From NCBI RefSeq assembly GCF_004340525.1, contig NZ_SLWX01000022.1, positions 1 through 49,865 of the forward strand: a stretch of 49,865 bases of DNA, read 5' to 3'. The position numbers were made by a program, and so were the translations under genes. This stretch comes from Chromatocurvus halotolerans. Its GTDB lineage: Bacteria; Pseudomonadota; Gammaproteobacteria; Pseudomonadales; Halieaceae. Each line of letters begins with the position of its first letter. Within the stretch, counting starts at the first letter, position 1. This document shows positions 40,169-48,421 of the stretch, piece by piece. The notes under the pieces were generated by a model that was not told the DNA's origin, ran no database searches, and was given only the letters and a program-made list of their open reading frames with translations.

Positions 40169-42520
40169 CTAGTCGCCGAACCGCATGTCAACCTGCACAC
40201 CCCAGAACAGCGGCGGACCGGCGACGAAGGTCGGGTTGCCGAATGAGCCGCCGGTATTGCCGGCGTCCACCAGGTATTCCTCATCCAGAAGGTTGTTGGC
40301 AAATACGCTGACTTCCCAGCCGGAGGCGCGATTGGCGACACCGAGGCGCAGGTTCAGAAGACTGTAGGCGTCCTCGCTGATATCAATGCCTGCGATGGGG
40401 GCATTCTCAGGCTCAAAGAACACATCCGAGCGATAGCTGTAGATAAGCGAGCCTGTCAGGCTCAGGCCTCCCGACAGATCACGGTCGTAGAACAGGCCCG
40501 TGCTGGCGGTCCACTCGGGCTGCAGGCGGAAGCGGTTGCCCGCCAGGGTGCCGTTGCTGGAATCCCTGTCAATCTCGGCATCGATCCAGGCGGTGTTGGC
40601 GAACAGCTCGATATCGGTTCCCAGCAGCGCGCGGACGTCGATCTCGACCCCGAGGTTGGTGGCTGCGCCCGCGTTGGCGGTGAAGAAATTGCCCGCCTCA
40701 TCCTGCAGCGTGACCTGGAAGTCAGAGTAGTCCTGGTAGAACACCGACGCACCGTAGGAGATACGGCTGTCCATCACGCTGCCCTTGATACCCGCCTCGT
40801 AGTTCCAGACAATTTCCGCCGGTGACTCTGTGACGTTGGCGACAGCGCTGCCGTCTGTGCCAGTGGCGGCGACGACGTCAATGACTTCCGAGCGGCGTCC
40901 TTTGGCGATGGTGGCGTAGAGGTTGGTCTCGTCCGTCAGGCTGTACAGCACATTGAAACGTGGCAGGTAATCGTCGAAGGAACCCGACGCCTCGAGGATC
41001 TCGCCGTTGGTGGAGACGACGGGCAGCAGGGGCGCCTGTGCGATCACGGCATTGGGTGATAGGGCGCTGAAGCCACTGCGTCGATCCTCGCTGACGTAGC
41101 GAAGGCCGGCGGTCAGCTCCATGCGCTCTGTTGCGGCCCAGGTGAAATCGGCAAAGATCGACCAGATATCGTTGTTCCCGTAGTTGGCGAACTCGGCCTG
41201 GTAAGGCAGCTGCTGGACCGCGCCGCCGGTGAGTATCGGCGTCAGCAGGTTGACGGATCCGTCGGCATTGATGCACGGAATACCCAGCGGCAGTGCACCT
41301 GCGCAGTTCAGATAGATGGATTCCTCCGTACTGAACGGTACCCGCTGGGAGCCGTCTTCCGTAAAGTAGTTTGCCCCGGCGATGGTCGTCAGCCTGTCGC
41401 CCGTGTGCACCAGGCGGAACTCCTGGCTGAACTGCTCGCCTTCGGCATCCTCCCCGAACTCGAGAAACCAGGCCTGCGTGCCGTCGGCATCGAACACTTC
41501 CAGCGAGTCGAATTCCCGGCGGGCGCTGATGGATGTCAGCGTGAGCGTGGGAGACAGCGCCCACTCCATGGTCAGGTTCAGGTCCTGTGTCTCCCGTTCG
41601 ATCCCGAGATCGGCTTTGCCCAGCACCTCAGCGGAAACGGGGCTGCCGCTCATTTCCACATAGCTGAACGGGCTTGTGTCGCCGCCGGTGGGCGCAAAAC
41701 GGCCGTTCTTGAACGAGGTGCCGGAATCATCGTTCTCCTCGTAGTTGTAGACCAGGTCGACGGTCAGGTTATCGGTAGGCGTAAAGCGCAGTGAGGGTCG
41801 CAGGGACAGCCGCTCTATCGCCTGCATGTCACCCTGGCTGCGGCCGCCGGGATTCTGCGAAATCGCGGAGCCGGCAATGTTGTCGATGAACCCGTCGCGC
41901 TCCCGGTACATGAAGGCCATGCGCGCCTGTAATGTCTCGTTGCCCCCGGTGGCGAAACCGCGGGCAAGCCGCGAGCCATAATTGCCTGCGCCCAGCGAGA
42001 GCGCCGCCGCCGGCGCCACTTCCGGCTTTTTGGTATAGACACTCACGGCGCCGACAGAGGCGGCGGTGCCAAAGAGCGTCGCCTGCGGACCCTTGACGAC
42101 CTCCACCCGCTCGATGTCGAACAGTTCGAAATAGGAACCCCGTGAGCGCGACACATCGACGCCGTTGTAGTACACGGAGACGCGGGGTGAGGCCTGTGCC
42201 GATCCGCTGTCAGAGGTAATGCCACGAATCACGAAGCCAGGGTTGTTCGGACTCTGCTCCTGGATGACCAGGCCGGGCGTGACGTCGGACAGGGCGTCGA
42301 GCTCGATAATATTGGCGCGCTCCAGCAGGTCGCCGCTATAGGCGGTGATGCTGATCGGGACATCCTCCACGGACTGTTCCCGGCGCTGCGCATACACCTT
42401 GACCTCCTCTATGGCGGCGCCCGACTCCTGCGCCGCGCTGATTCCAGCCAGGGGTAGTGCAGTGCCCGCCAATGCGAGTGAAATGGCTGTCCGGGTGAAG
42501 GTGTGTTTTTTTGCAGGCAT
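40169..42520 (-). CDS. TonB-dependent outer-membrane receptor
   Basis: The 783-residue protein has a signal peptide (about 1-30, ending in SAA), a TonB-box region and plug (EEVKVYAQRREQSVEDVPIS, FVIRGITSDSGSAQ, VEVVKGPQATLFGTAASVGA), and a long beta-barrel ending in WGVQVDMRFGD. It belongs to the large class of such receptors found in marine Pseudomonadota and imports an unknown substrate using the proton gradient via TonB. It is divergent from the acyl-CoA dehydrogenase operon, suggesting a hydrophobic or lipid-like compound, but that is only guilt by neighbourhood. GGAG lies eight bases before its ATG. Confidence 0.9.
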   Translation of the reverse strand: MPAKKHTFTRTAISLALAGTALPLAGISAAQESGAAIEEVKVYAQRREQSVEDVPISITAYSGDLLERANIIELDALSDVTPGLVIQEQSPNNPGFVIRGITSDSGSAQASPRVSVYYNGVDVSRSRGSYFELFDIERVEVVKGPQATLFGTAASVGAVSVYTKKPEVAPAAALSLGAGNYGSRLARGFATGGNETLQARMAFMYRERDGFIDNIAGSAISQNPGGRSQGDMQAIERLSLRPSLRFTPTDNLTVDLVYNYEENDDSGTSFKNGRFAPTGGDTSPFSYVEMSGSPVSAEVLGKADLGIERETQDLNLTMEWALSPTLTLTSISARREFDSLEVFDADGTQAWFLEFGEDAEGEQFSQEFRLVHTGDRLTTIAGANYFTEDGSQRVPFSTEESIYLNCAGALPLGIPCINADGSVNLLTPILTGGAVQQLPYQAEFANYGNNDIWSIFADFTWAATERMELTAGLRYVSEDRRSGFSALSPNAVIAQAPLLPVVSTNGEILEASGSFDDYLPRFNVLYSLTDETNLYATIAKGRRSEVIDVVAATGTDGSAVANVTESPAEIVWNYEAGIKGSVMDSRISYGASVFYQDYSDFQVTLQDEAGNFFTANAGAATNLGVEIDVRALLGTDIELFANTAWIDAEIDRDSSNGTLAGNRFRLQPEWTASTGLFYDRDLSGGLSLTGSLIYSYRSDVFFEPENAPIAGIDISEDAYSLLNLRLGVANRASGWEVSVFANNLLDEEYLVDAGNTGGSFGNPTFVAGPPLFWGVQVDMRFGD

Positions 42521-42709
42521 GTTCGTGCTCCGTCGCGAGGGAATAGGACGGCCGGAGCTTACGGCGGAAATACGTCAGTCCGGTGACGGCAATGTGAACT
42601 TTACATGACAGGCGCGACATCACCGGAACGCGTGCCGCGACCGTTTCCAGATCGGATGACGCCCGATAGCGCTGCGTCCGGCGGGTGCCCTCCGGGGACA
42701 GTAACCGGC

Positions 42710-42729
42710 TATTGTTCTGCCAGACAATA
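42710..42729. promoter_or_regulatory. Inverted repeat overlapping the ACAD promoter -35
   Basis: TATTGT and ACAATA form a 6-base inverted repeat separated by eight bases. It covers the -35 element and part of the spacer, a usual place for a repressor operator. The regulator is unknown. Confidence 0.45.
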
Positions 42730-42739
42730 AAGCTATACT
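42712..42739 (+). promoter_or_regulatory. Promoter of the acyl-CoA dehydrogenase operon
   Basis: TTGTTC, a 16-base spacer and TATACT (5/6) lie about 50 bases before the first ACAD ATG. The rest of the 268-base divergent region shows no other clear element. Confidence 0.55.
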
Positions 42740-42788
42740 CAATTATTTGAAGCAACGCTCAATCAATCGCTGGGAGGCGTCGCGTTTC

Positions 42789-43961
42789 ATGGCTCTGGAC
42801 TTCGACGGCGCGCGCCTGCCAAACCCCAACATCACGGCTGAGCATCACGCCTGGCGGACACAACTGCGTCGTTTCGTCGATACCGAGATCGCGCCGTTTG
42901 CCGATGCCTGGGACGAGGCCGGCCACATCCCGGACGAACTCTGGCCGAAGGCTGCCGCCGTGGGTCTTCTCGGTCTCGGCTATCCCGAAGCCTTCGGCGG
43001 CACCAGCGAGGGCATTGATGTGTGGCATCAGTGGATCGTTGCCGAGGAGCTTTCCCGGTTCGCGGTGGGTGGCGTCAATGCGAGCCTGATGGTGCATGGT
43101 ATCGGTCTGCCGCCGGTGATTCACTGGGGCAGCGATGCCATGAAGACCGCGGTGGCGCCGGCGGTTCTCGCCGGGGAAAAACACATTGCCCTGGGTATTA
43201 CCGAGCCCGGGGGAGGCTCCGATGTTGCCTCGCTGGCAACAACCGCGGTGCGCGACGGTGGCGACTATATTGTCAACGGCTCCAAGACGTATATCACCGG
43301 CGGCATGCGCGCCAACTGGGTGTCCACGGCGGTGCGCACTGGCGGCAGCGGTGCCCGCGGTGTGTCGATGCTGCTCATATCCACGGATGCCCCCGGATTC
43401 TCGCGCACACCGCTGGATCGCAAGATGGGCTGGTGGGCGTCCGATACGGCGACCCTGTACTTTGACAACCTGCGGGTTCCTGCGGAACATCTGATCGGCC
43501 CGGAGAATCAGGGTTTTCAGGTCATCATGACCAACTTCAATGCCGAGCGCATGGCCATGGCCGCGGGCATGGAGGCATTGGGGCGTGTCTGCCTTGAAGA
43601 GGCGGTGCAGTGGGCGCAGCAGCGGAACACCTTTGGCAAGCGTCTGGCGGATCATCAGGTTATCCGGCACAAGGTTGCGCAGATGAAGCAGAAGCTCAAC
43701 GCTACCCAGGCCTACCTCCGGCTGTGCTACGAGAGCATTGCCGGGGATTGCGCCAGCCCGGGCGATATTGCACTGCTCAAGGTGCAGGCCAGCGAGACTC
43801 TGGAGTTCTGCGCCCGCGAGGCGATGCAGATACTCGGGGGCATCGGCTACATGCGTGGCAACCGGGTGGAGCGCATCTATCGCGAGGTGCGTGTCAATGC
43901 CATAGGCGGTGGTTCGGAGGAGATCATGCGCGACCTGGCAGCGCGGCAGTACGACCTGTGA
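42789..43961 (+). CDS. Acyl-CoA dehydrogenase (LCAD-like)
   Basis: The 390-residue flavoenzyme oxidizes an acyl-CoA at C2-C3. Motifs are GITEPGGGSDVASL, NGSKTYITGGMRANW, AQQRNTFGKRLADHQ and MQILGGIGYMRGNRVERIYR. The usual C-terminal catalytic glutamate region (YEGTSE) reads AIGGGSEEI here. This matches long-chain ACADs, in which the base lies earlier; a candidate is in CLEEAVQWAQQR, which lines up with that position. The ATG at 42789 is chosen because GGGAGG precedes it; a TTG start at 42747 is less likely. It is the first gene of an ACAD-GST-ACAD-ACAD operon. Confidence 0.9.
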   Translation: MALDFDGARLPNPNITAEHHAWRTQLRRFVDTEIAPFADAWDEAGHIPDELWPKAAAVGLLGLGYPEAFGGTSEGIDVWHQWIVAEELSRFAVGGVNASLMVHGIGLPPVIHWGSDAMKTAVAPAVLAGEKHIALGITEPGGGSDVASLATTAVRDGGDYIVNGSKTYITGGMRANWVSTAVRTGGSGARGVSMLLISTDAPGFSRTPLDRKMGWWASDTATLYFDNLRVPAEHLIGPENQGFQVIMTNFNAERMAMAAGMEALGRVCLEEAVQWAQQRNTFGKRLADHQVIRHKVAQMKQKLNATQAYLRLCYESIAGDCASPGDIALLKVQASETLEFCAREAMQILGGIGYMRGNRVERIYREVRVNAIGGGSEEIMRDLAARQYDL

Positions 43962-43963
43962 GC

Positions 43964-44584
43964 ATGAAGCTGTGGCACTGCGGCGGCGCTCGCTCGTTGC
44001 GGCCTCTGTGGACGCTGGAGGAACTCGGGTTCGACTACGAGCTTGTCGTGCTGCCGTTTCCACCGCGGGTCTTCGACCGGGATTTTCTGCGCATCAACAG
44101 CCTGGGTACGGTGCCTTACTTTACCCACGATTCTGTCGAAATGACCGAGTCCGTTGCCATCTGCCAGTACCTCGCCGAGCGTGATCCGGCGCGGGCCCTG
44201 ACGGTAGCGTCCGAGCACCGGGAGTACGCCGCTTATCTGAACTGGCTGCACCAGGCCGATGCCACGCTGACGTTTCCGCAGACCCTTGTGCTGCGCTACA
44301 CCTATCTCGAGCCGGAACCTGACAGGACTGCCATTGCCGAGGATTACGCGCGCTGGTTCATTGCCCGCCTGCGACGCCTCGATGCCCACCTTGAAACCCA
44401 TGAATACCTGGTGGACGAGCGCTTTACCCTCGCCGATATCGCGGTGGGCTATGCCCTGTACCTGGGGCGATCCCTCAAACTGGACGATCGCTACCAGCCG
44501 CAGACCCGGGACTATCTCGAACGACTCCTGGCGCGACCCGCCCTGCAGCGCGCCGACGCCATGGCGCCCGCGCTGGACCTGTGA
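43964..44584 (+). CDS. Glutathione S-transferase family protein
   Basis: The 206-residue protein has an N-terminal thioredoxin-like domain (MKLWHCGGARSLRPLWTLEE, INSLGTVPYFTHD, MTESVAICQYLAER) with the cis-proline and the ES motif of the glutathione site. The helical C-terminal domain contains DERFTLADIAVGYAL. It lies between ACAD genes; its start nearly abuts the previous stop (a GTG at 43958 overlapping it is also possible). GSTs in such operons are sometimes linked to degradation of aromatic or epoxide intermediates, but the role here is unproven. Confidence 0.88.
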   Translation: MKLWHCGGARSLRPLWTLEELGFDYELVVLPFPPRVFDRDFLRINSLGTVPYFTHDSVEMTESVAICQYLAERDPARALTVASEHREYAAYLNWLHQADATLTFPQTLVLRYTYLEPEPDRTAIAEDYARWFIARLRRLDAHLETHEYLVDERFTLADIAVGYALYLGRSLKLDDRYQPQTRDYLERLLARPALQRADAMAPALDL

Positions 44585-44609
44585 TGATGCAAACCGACAA
44601 GAGACAGCC

Positions 44610-45812
44610 ATGACCCCTCAACCCCACGAACTCGACAGTTTCCGCAAGGACGTCGCCGCCTGGCTCGCTGAGCATCGCCCTGCCGACCCGGGTTTCCTGC
44701 TGCCGCAGTCCTTTATGGAAGTGAGCACTGACCAGCAGCTGGACTTCCTCAGAGAGTGGCAGCACAAGGTGTGGTCGGCTGGCTACCTGGGCATGGCCTG
44801 GCCGCGGGCTTACGGGGGTGGCGGCGTCGATCCTGCATTCCAGTCCATCGCCGACCAGGAAATGCGTCGTGCCGGTGTGCCCATCTGTTTCAACGTGATC
44901 GGGTTGGGCTGGGCCGGCCCGCTGATCAACGATATTGGCACGGAGGAGGAAAAGTCGAAGTACCTGAAGGGCATACTCAGCGCCGAGGATATCTGGTGCC
45001 AGGGTTTTTCCGAGCCGGATCATGGCTCCGATCTCGGCGCCGCGCAGACCCGTGCGGTGCGCGACGGCGATGCCTACGTGATCAACGGCAGCAAGATCTG
45101 GACCACCATGGGAAACTACGCGCGGTATATGATTCTGCTGGCGCGGACCAACCCGGAGGCACCTCGCAAATACGACGGCCTGTCGTTTTTTCTCGCGCCC
45201 ATGCAGGTGCCCGGTATCGAGACGCGGCCGATCCGGAAACTCACCGGCGAATACGGCTTTACCGAGACCTTCTTCACCGACGCACGAATCCCGCAGGCAT
45301 GCCGCATGGGCGACGAGGGCGATGGCTGGAAAATCGCCATGAAAACCCTGCAGTACGAGCGCGGTGCCGAGGCCGGCGCGGCCGGAGGGCTCGCCTTTGT
45401 GCGCGTGTCCGTCGACGACATGATCGATGAACTTCGGGATGTCTCGCGCGACGGGCGCCCGATGCTTGAGGAGCCGCTGCTGCGCGATCAGCTGGTGGGC
45501 CTGATCATGGAGGAAAAGGCGATGGCGCTCGGCGATCGCCGATCAGCCATTGCGCCGCTGACGACGGATTATCCGTTTTCCCTGCCGCTGTCGAACAAGC
45601 TGCGCTGGACGGAGTACTCGCGTCGCCTGCGCCAGTTTGCGGTCGGCGCCCAGGGCGCCGCGGGCAGTTTTTACGTGGGTGACGATGCCGCGAGGCAGGG
45701 GGGATTCTGGCAGCGCGCCTACCTCAACAGTTTTTCAGCGACCATTGGCGGCGGTACCAGCCAGATTCAGGCGAACATCATTGCCGAGCATGTTCTCGGC
45801 CTGCCGAAATAG
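44610..45812 (+). CDS. Acyl-CoA dehydrogenase, probable subunit of a heteromeric pair
   Basis: The 400-residue ACAD has the motifs WCQGFSEPDHGSDLGAAQTR, YVINGSKIWTTMGNYARY and, near the end, TIGGGTSQIQANIIAEHVLG. As in the first ACAD of this operon, the C-terminal YEG glutamate is replaced by GGG. It resembles the larger ACADs of steroid and branched-acyl degradation clusters that pair with a second, shorter ACAD. The next gene begins nine bases after its stop and fits that partner. The ATG at 44610 lies after a weak GAGACAG site. Confidence 0.87.
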   Translation: MTPQPHELDSFRKDVAAWLAEHRPADPGFLLPQSFMEVSTDQQLDFLREWQHKVWSAGYLGMAWPRAYGGGGVDPAFQSIADQEMRRAGVPICFNVIGLGWAGPLINDIGTEEEKSKYLKGILSAEDIWCQGFSEPDHGSDLGAAQTRAVRDGDAYVINGSKIWTTMGNYARYMILLARTNPEAPRKYDGLSFFLAPMQVPGIETRPIRKLTGEYGFTETFFTDARIPQACRMGDEGDGWKIAMKTLQYERGAEAGAAGGLAFVRVSVDDMIDELRDVSRDGRPMLEEPLLRDQLVGLIMEEKAMALGDRRSAIAPLTTDYPFSLPLSNKLRWTEYSRRLRQFAVGAQGAAGSFYVGDDAARQGGFWQRAYLNSFSATIGGGTSQIQANIIAEHVLGLPK

Positions 45813-45821
45813 GAGTCGCGC

Positions 45822-46943
45822 ATGTCGGTTATTGGAAGTACGCGGCTGTCCCTGGGGGAAGAGCAGGCCATGCTGCTGGACGTGGCACGGGACTTCTGCC
45901 GCCGCCAGTCGCCGATGTCTGCCGTGCGCGCCCAGCTGGACTCGCCGCTGGGGTTTGACAACGCCGTATGGCGGCAGATGGTCGACCTGGGCTGGACGGG
46001 AATCGCCCTTCCCGAGTCCGTGGGTGGATCGGCCCTGGGTGTGGCAGCTGTCGTGCCCGTGGCGGAGGCCCTGGGACGTGCCATGCTGGGTACACCGCTG
46101 CTGGCAACGACGCTTGCGGCGCAGCTGCTGCAGCGCGCCGCGCCGGGGGCGCAGGACGATCTCCTGGCGGAGATCGCCGCCGGTGCCGTCGCGACGGTGG
46201 CGATGCTGGAAAACGAGGATTGGGGCAATACCCGGTATCAGGTAAGCCTGGACAGCGAGAATCGTCTGAGCGGCGTAAAAATGCTGGTATGGGATGCACA
46301 AGCGGCGGACCTTTTGGTGGTGGTTGCCCGGGATGGCGCTGGCGAGACGGTTCTTGCGCCCGTTCGTCGCGCGGCGGTGGCGGACGCTGCGCTGGCCCCG
46401 CATACGATGATTGACGAGACACGCCGGGCCGCACGCATTGATTTCACCGGCGTACAGGCCGAGGCAGTGATAGCGGGGCCGAGCGTGTTGTCAGCCTTGC
46501 GCGACTACCGGCTTCTTGGCGCTCTGCTGGTCGCTGCGGAAGCCGGCGGCAGTGCGGCGTCCTGCCTCGACACGACTGTGGCATACCTGAAGACGCGCAA
46601 GCAGTTCGGCAAGCTGATCGGCTCCTATCAGGCCCTGAAGCATCCTGCGGTCGAGATACTGACAGCGGTGGATGCGACGCGATCCTTCGTCTATCACGCA
46701 GCGAGTGTGGTCGGTGAGGAGCCGCTGGCGCAGGAGGCTGAAATTGCCTGTCGCATGGCGAAAGCTCAGGCCACTGAGACCCTGTGCCATGCCGGGGATC
46801 GCGCCATCCAGTTCCACGGTGGCATGGGCTTCACTTACGAGTGTGACGCGCAGCTGTACCTGCGCCGCGCGCAGTGGGCGCAGCAGCAGTTCGGCGATGC
46901 CCGGCACCATCGCACGCAGCTGGCAGCGCTGCTTCTGGACTGA
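45822..46943 (+). CDS. Acyl-CoA dehydrogenase, probable second subunit of the pair
   Basis: The 373-residue ACAD has the C-terminal four-helix part intact (VAYLKTRKQFGKLIGSYQAL, IQFHGGMGFTYECDAQLYLR) but ends in RRAQWAQQQFGDARHHR with no YEGTS-like region. The N-terminal and middle parts are diverged. This pattern recurs in ACADs that work only with a partner, such as FadE28/FadE29 of Mycobacterium, where flavin and base residues are shared out between the two chains. It is the last gene of the operon. Confidence 0.85.
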   Translation: MSVIGSTRLSLGEEQAMLLDVARDFCRRQSPMSAVRAQLDSPLGFDNAVWRQMVDLGWTGIALPESVGGSALGVAAVVPVAEALGRAMLGTPLLATTLAAQLLQRAAPGAQDDLLAEIAAGAVATVAMLENEDWGNTRYQVSLDSENRLSGVKMLVWDAQAADLLVVVARDGAGETVLAPVRRAAVADAALAPHTMIDETRRAARIDFTGVQAEAVIAGPSVLSALRDYRLLGALLVAAEAGGSAASCLDTTVAYLKTRKQFGKLIGSYQALKHPAVEILTAVDATRSFVYHAASVVGEEPLAQEAEIACRMAKAQATETLCHAGDRAIQFHGGMGFTYECDAQLYLRRAQWAQQQFGDARHHRTQLAALLLD

Positions 46944-47018
46944 CCGCTGTTCAGGTTGCGACCGCCGTTTCCGCGATGTCACTGCGGCGACGCGCCGTCC
47001 GCTCACCGTCCCCGGGCG

Positions 47019-47024
47019 TATAAT
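47019..47024 (+). promoter_or_regulatory. Consensus -10 just ahead of the first ABC1 gene
   Basis: TATAAT is a perfect -10 that ends five bases before the ATG. The transcript should start at or near the ATG, so the message is probably leaderless. GGGG lies only one base from the ATG and is too close to act as a normal ribosome binding site. No -35 is recognizable. Confidence 0.5.
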
Positions 47025-47029
47025 GGGGT

Positions 47030-48421
47030 ATGACCAGAAAATCATTGCTTAATCGTCGCGGCGCATTTGGCCGAGGATTTGCGGTTTCCGTCGCTGGAAT
47101 ACGCGCTGGTGGTGCATTTGCCCTCGATGGCGCCCTGCAGCGCCTGCGCGGCGCCGAAGCCGGTGCCGACTCCGATATGCTGCGCCGTGAAGCCAGGCGT
47201 TTTGTCACCGAGCTCGGTCGCCTCAAGGGCACTTACGTCAAGATAGGACAGATGTTCGCCCTGCTCGGCGAACACTTCCTGCCGCCGGCGCTGACCGAGG
47301 CCCTGCACGAGCTCGAGTCCGAGACCCATCCGCTGCCGTGGTCCGAAATCGAACCGGCACTGCGCGCTTCGCTGGGTGACCGGCTGGACGAGCTGGAGGT
47401 GGAAACCACGGCGCTGGCTGCAGCATCTCTCGCCCAGGTGCACCGCGCGACGGTGCGTGCCAGTGGCGAGCAGATCGTGCTCAAGATCCAGTACCCCGGT
47501 CTTGCGCGGGTCATTGACGGTGATTTCGATGCAGTGGTGCGCATGCTTCTTCTGGCGCGCTGGATAAAGGCCGGGCGTGAGCTCGACGACTGGCTGGGCT
47601 CCATGCGCCAGCAACTTCACTACGAGATTGATTACCTGCGTGAAGCGCGAATGGGCGACCATATCAGCGCCTGTGTCGCAGCGCGTGGCGAGTCGCTCAA
47701 CGCGCGCGGCGTCTATCTGCACGTACCCGAGCGTCACCCCCGTTACTGCACCCGTGAAGTGCTTGCCCTCGAATACATCGATGGTAAAAGGGTCAATCAT
47801 CCCGATATTGCGGCGCTCTCCCAGCGGCGGCGCAACGCCCTGGGTCGCGGCATGCTGGACCTGTTTTTCTCGGAGCTGTATCACTGGGGCCTTCTGCAGA
47901 CAGATCCCAATTTCGGCAATTACCTTATCAGGCGCCATGCGGGTCGGGACGAACTGGTGTTGCTGGATTTTGGGTCCATGCTGCAGTGCGACAATGATTT
48001 TCTGCACAACTTCGGCAGCACCATCGCGGCAGGCCAGCTTCAGGACCGCAACAGCATCGTGCAGGGGCTGGTCGGGCTTGGCTGTCTGCGTGCGGACAGC
48101 AGTGAGTTTGCCCGCGATACCTTCAGCGACTTCTGTCTGCAGCTGCTTGAGCCGCTGCGGCCACCGGCGGAGCTGCCAAAGGAATACTGCAACGCGCGCG
48201 GTGAGTATCGTTGGGGGCAGTCACGACTGATGCAGCGGGTCGGCAGACAGGCGGCGAGTTCAGCGGCGACCCGGCATTTCGCCACACCCTCGCGGGAGTT
48301 CGCGATGATCGCCCGGAAATTGACCGGCGTCTTCACGTTCATTGCCGTTCTCGATGCCGAATTCAACGGCTATGAACTGGTGAGAGACTATATCGAAACC
48401 TGGCTGGAGGACACCGCGTGA
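47030..48421 (+). CDS. ABC1/COQ8-family atypical kinase
   Basis: The 463-residue protein belongs to the ABC1 (UbiB/ADCK) family of atypical kinases or ATPases linked to ubiquinone and lipid metabolism. The KxGQ motif is K71-IGQ74, the Ala-rich loop is AAAS at 130-133, the ATP lysine is K152, the catalytic-type loop is QTDPNFGN at 290-297 and DFG is at 313-315. QTDPNFGN is the form seen in COQ8/ADCK3-like proteins; E. coli UbiB has HADMHPGN. It is thus probably an ABC1 paralogue and not UbiB of the ubi operon. Translation is coupled to the next gene by a GTGA overlap. Confidence 0.9.
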   Translation: MTRKSLLNRRGAFGRGFAVSVAGIRAGGAFALDGALQRLRGAEAGADSDMLRREARRFVTELGRLKGTYVKIGQMFALLGEHFLPPALTEALHELESETHPLPWSEIEPALRASLGDRLDELEVETTALAAASLAQVHRATVRASGEQIVLKIQYPGLARVIDGDFDAVVRMLLLARWIKAGRELDDWLGSMRQQLHYEIDYLREARMGDHISACVAARGESLNARGVYLHVPERHPRYCTREVLALEYIDGKRVNHPDIAALSQRRRNALGRGMLDLFFSELYHWGLLQTDPNFGNYLIRRHAGRDELVLLDFGSMLQCDNDFLHNFGSTIAAGQLQDRNSIVQGLVGLGCLRADSSEFARDTFSDFCLQLLEPLRPPAELPKEYCNARGEYRWGQSRLMQRVGRQAASSAATRHFATPSREFAMIARKLTGVFTFIAVLDAEFNGYELVRDYIETWLEDTA

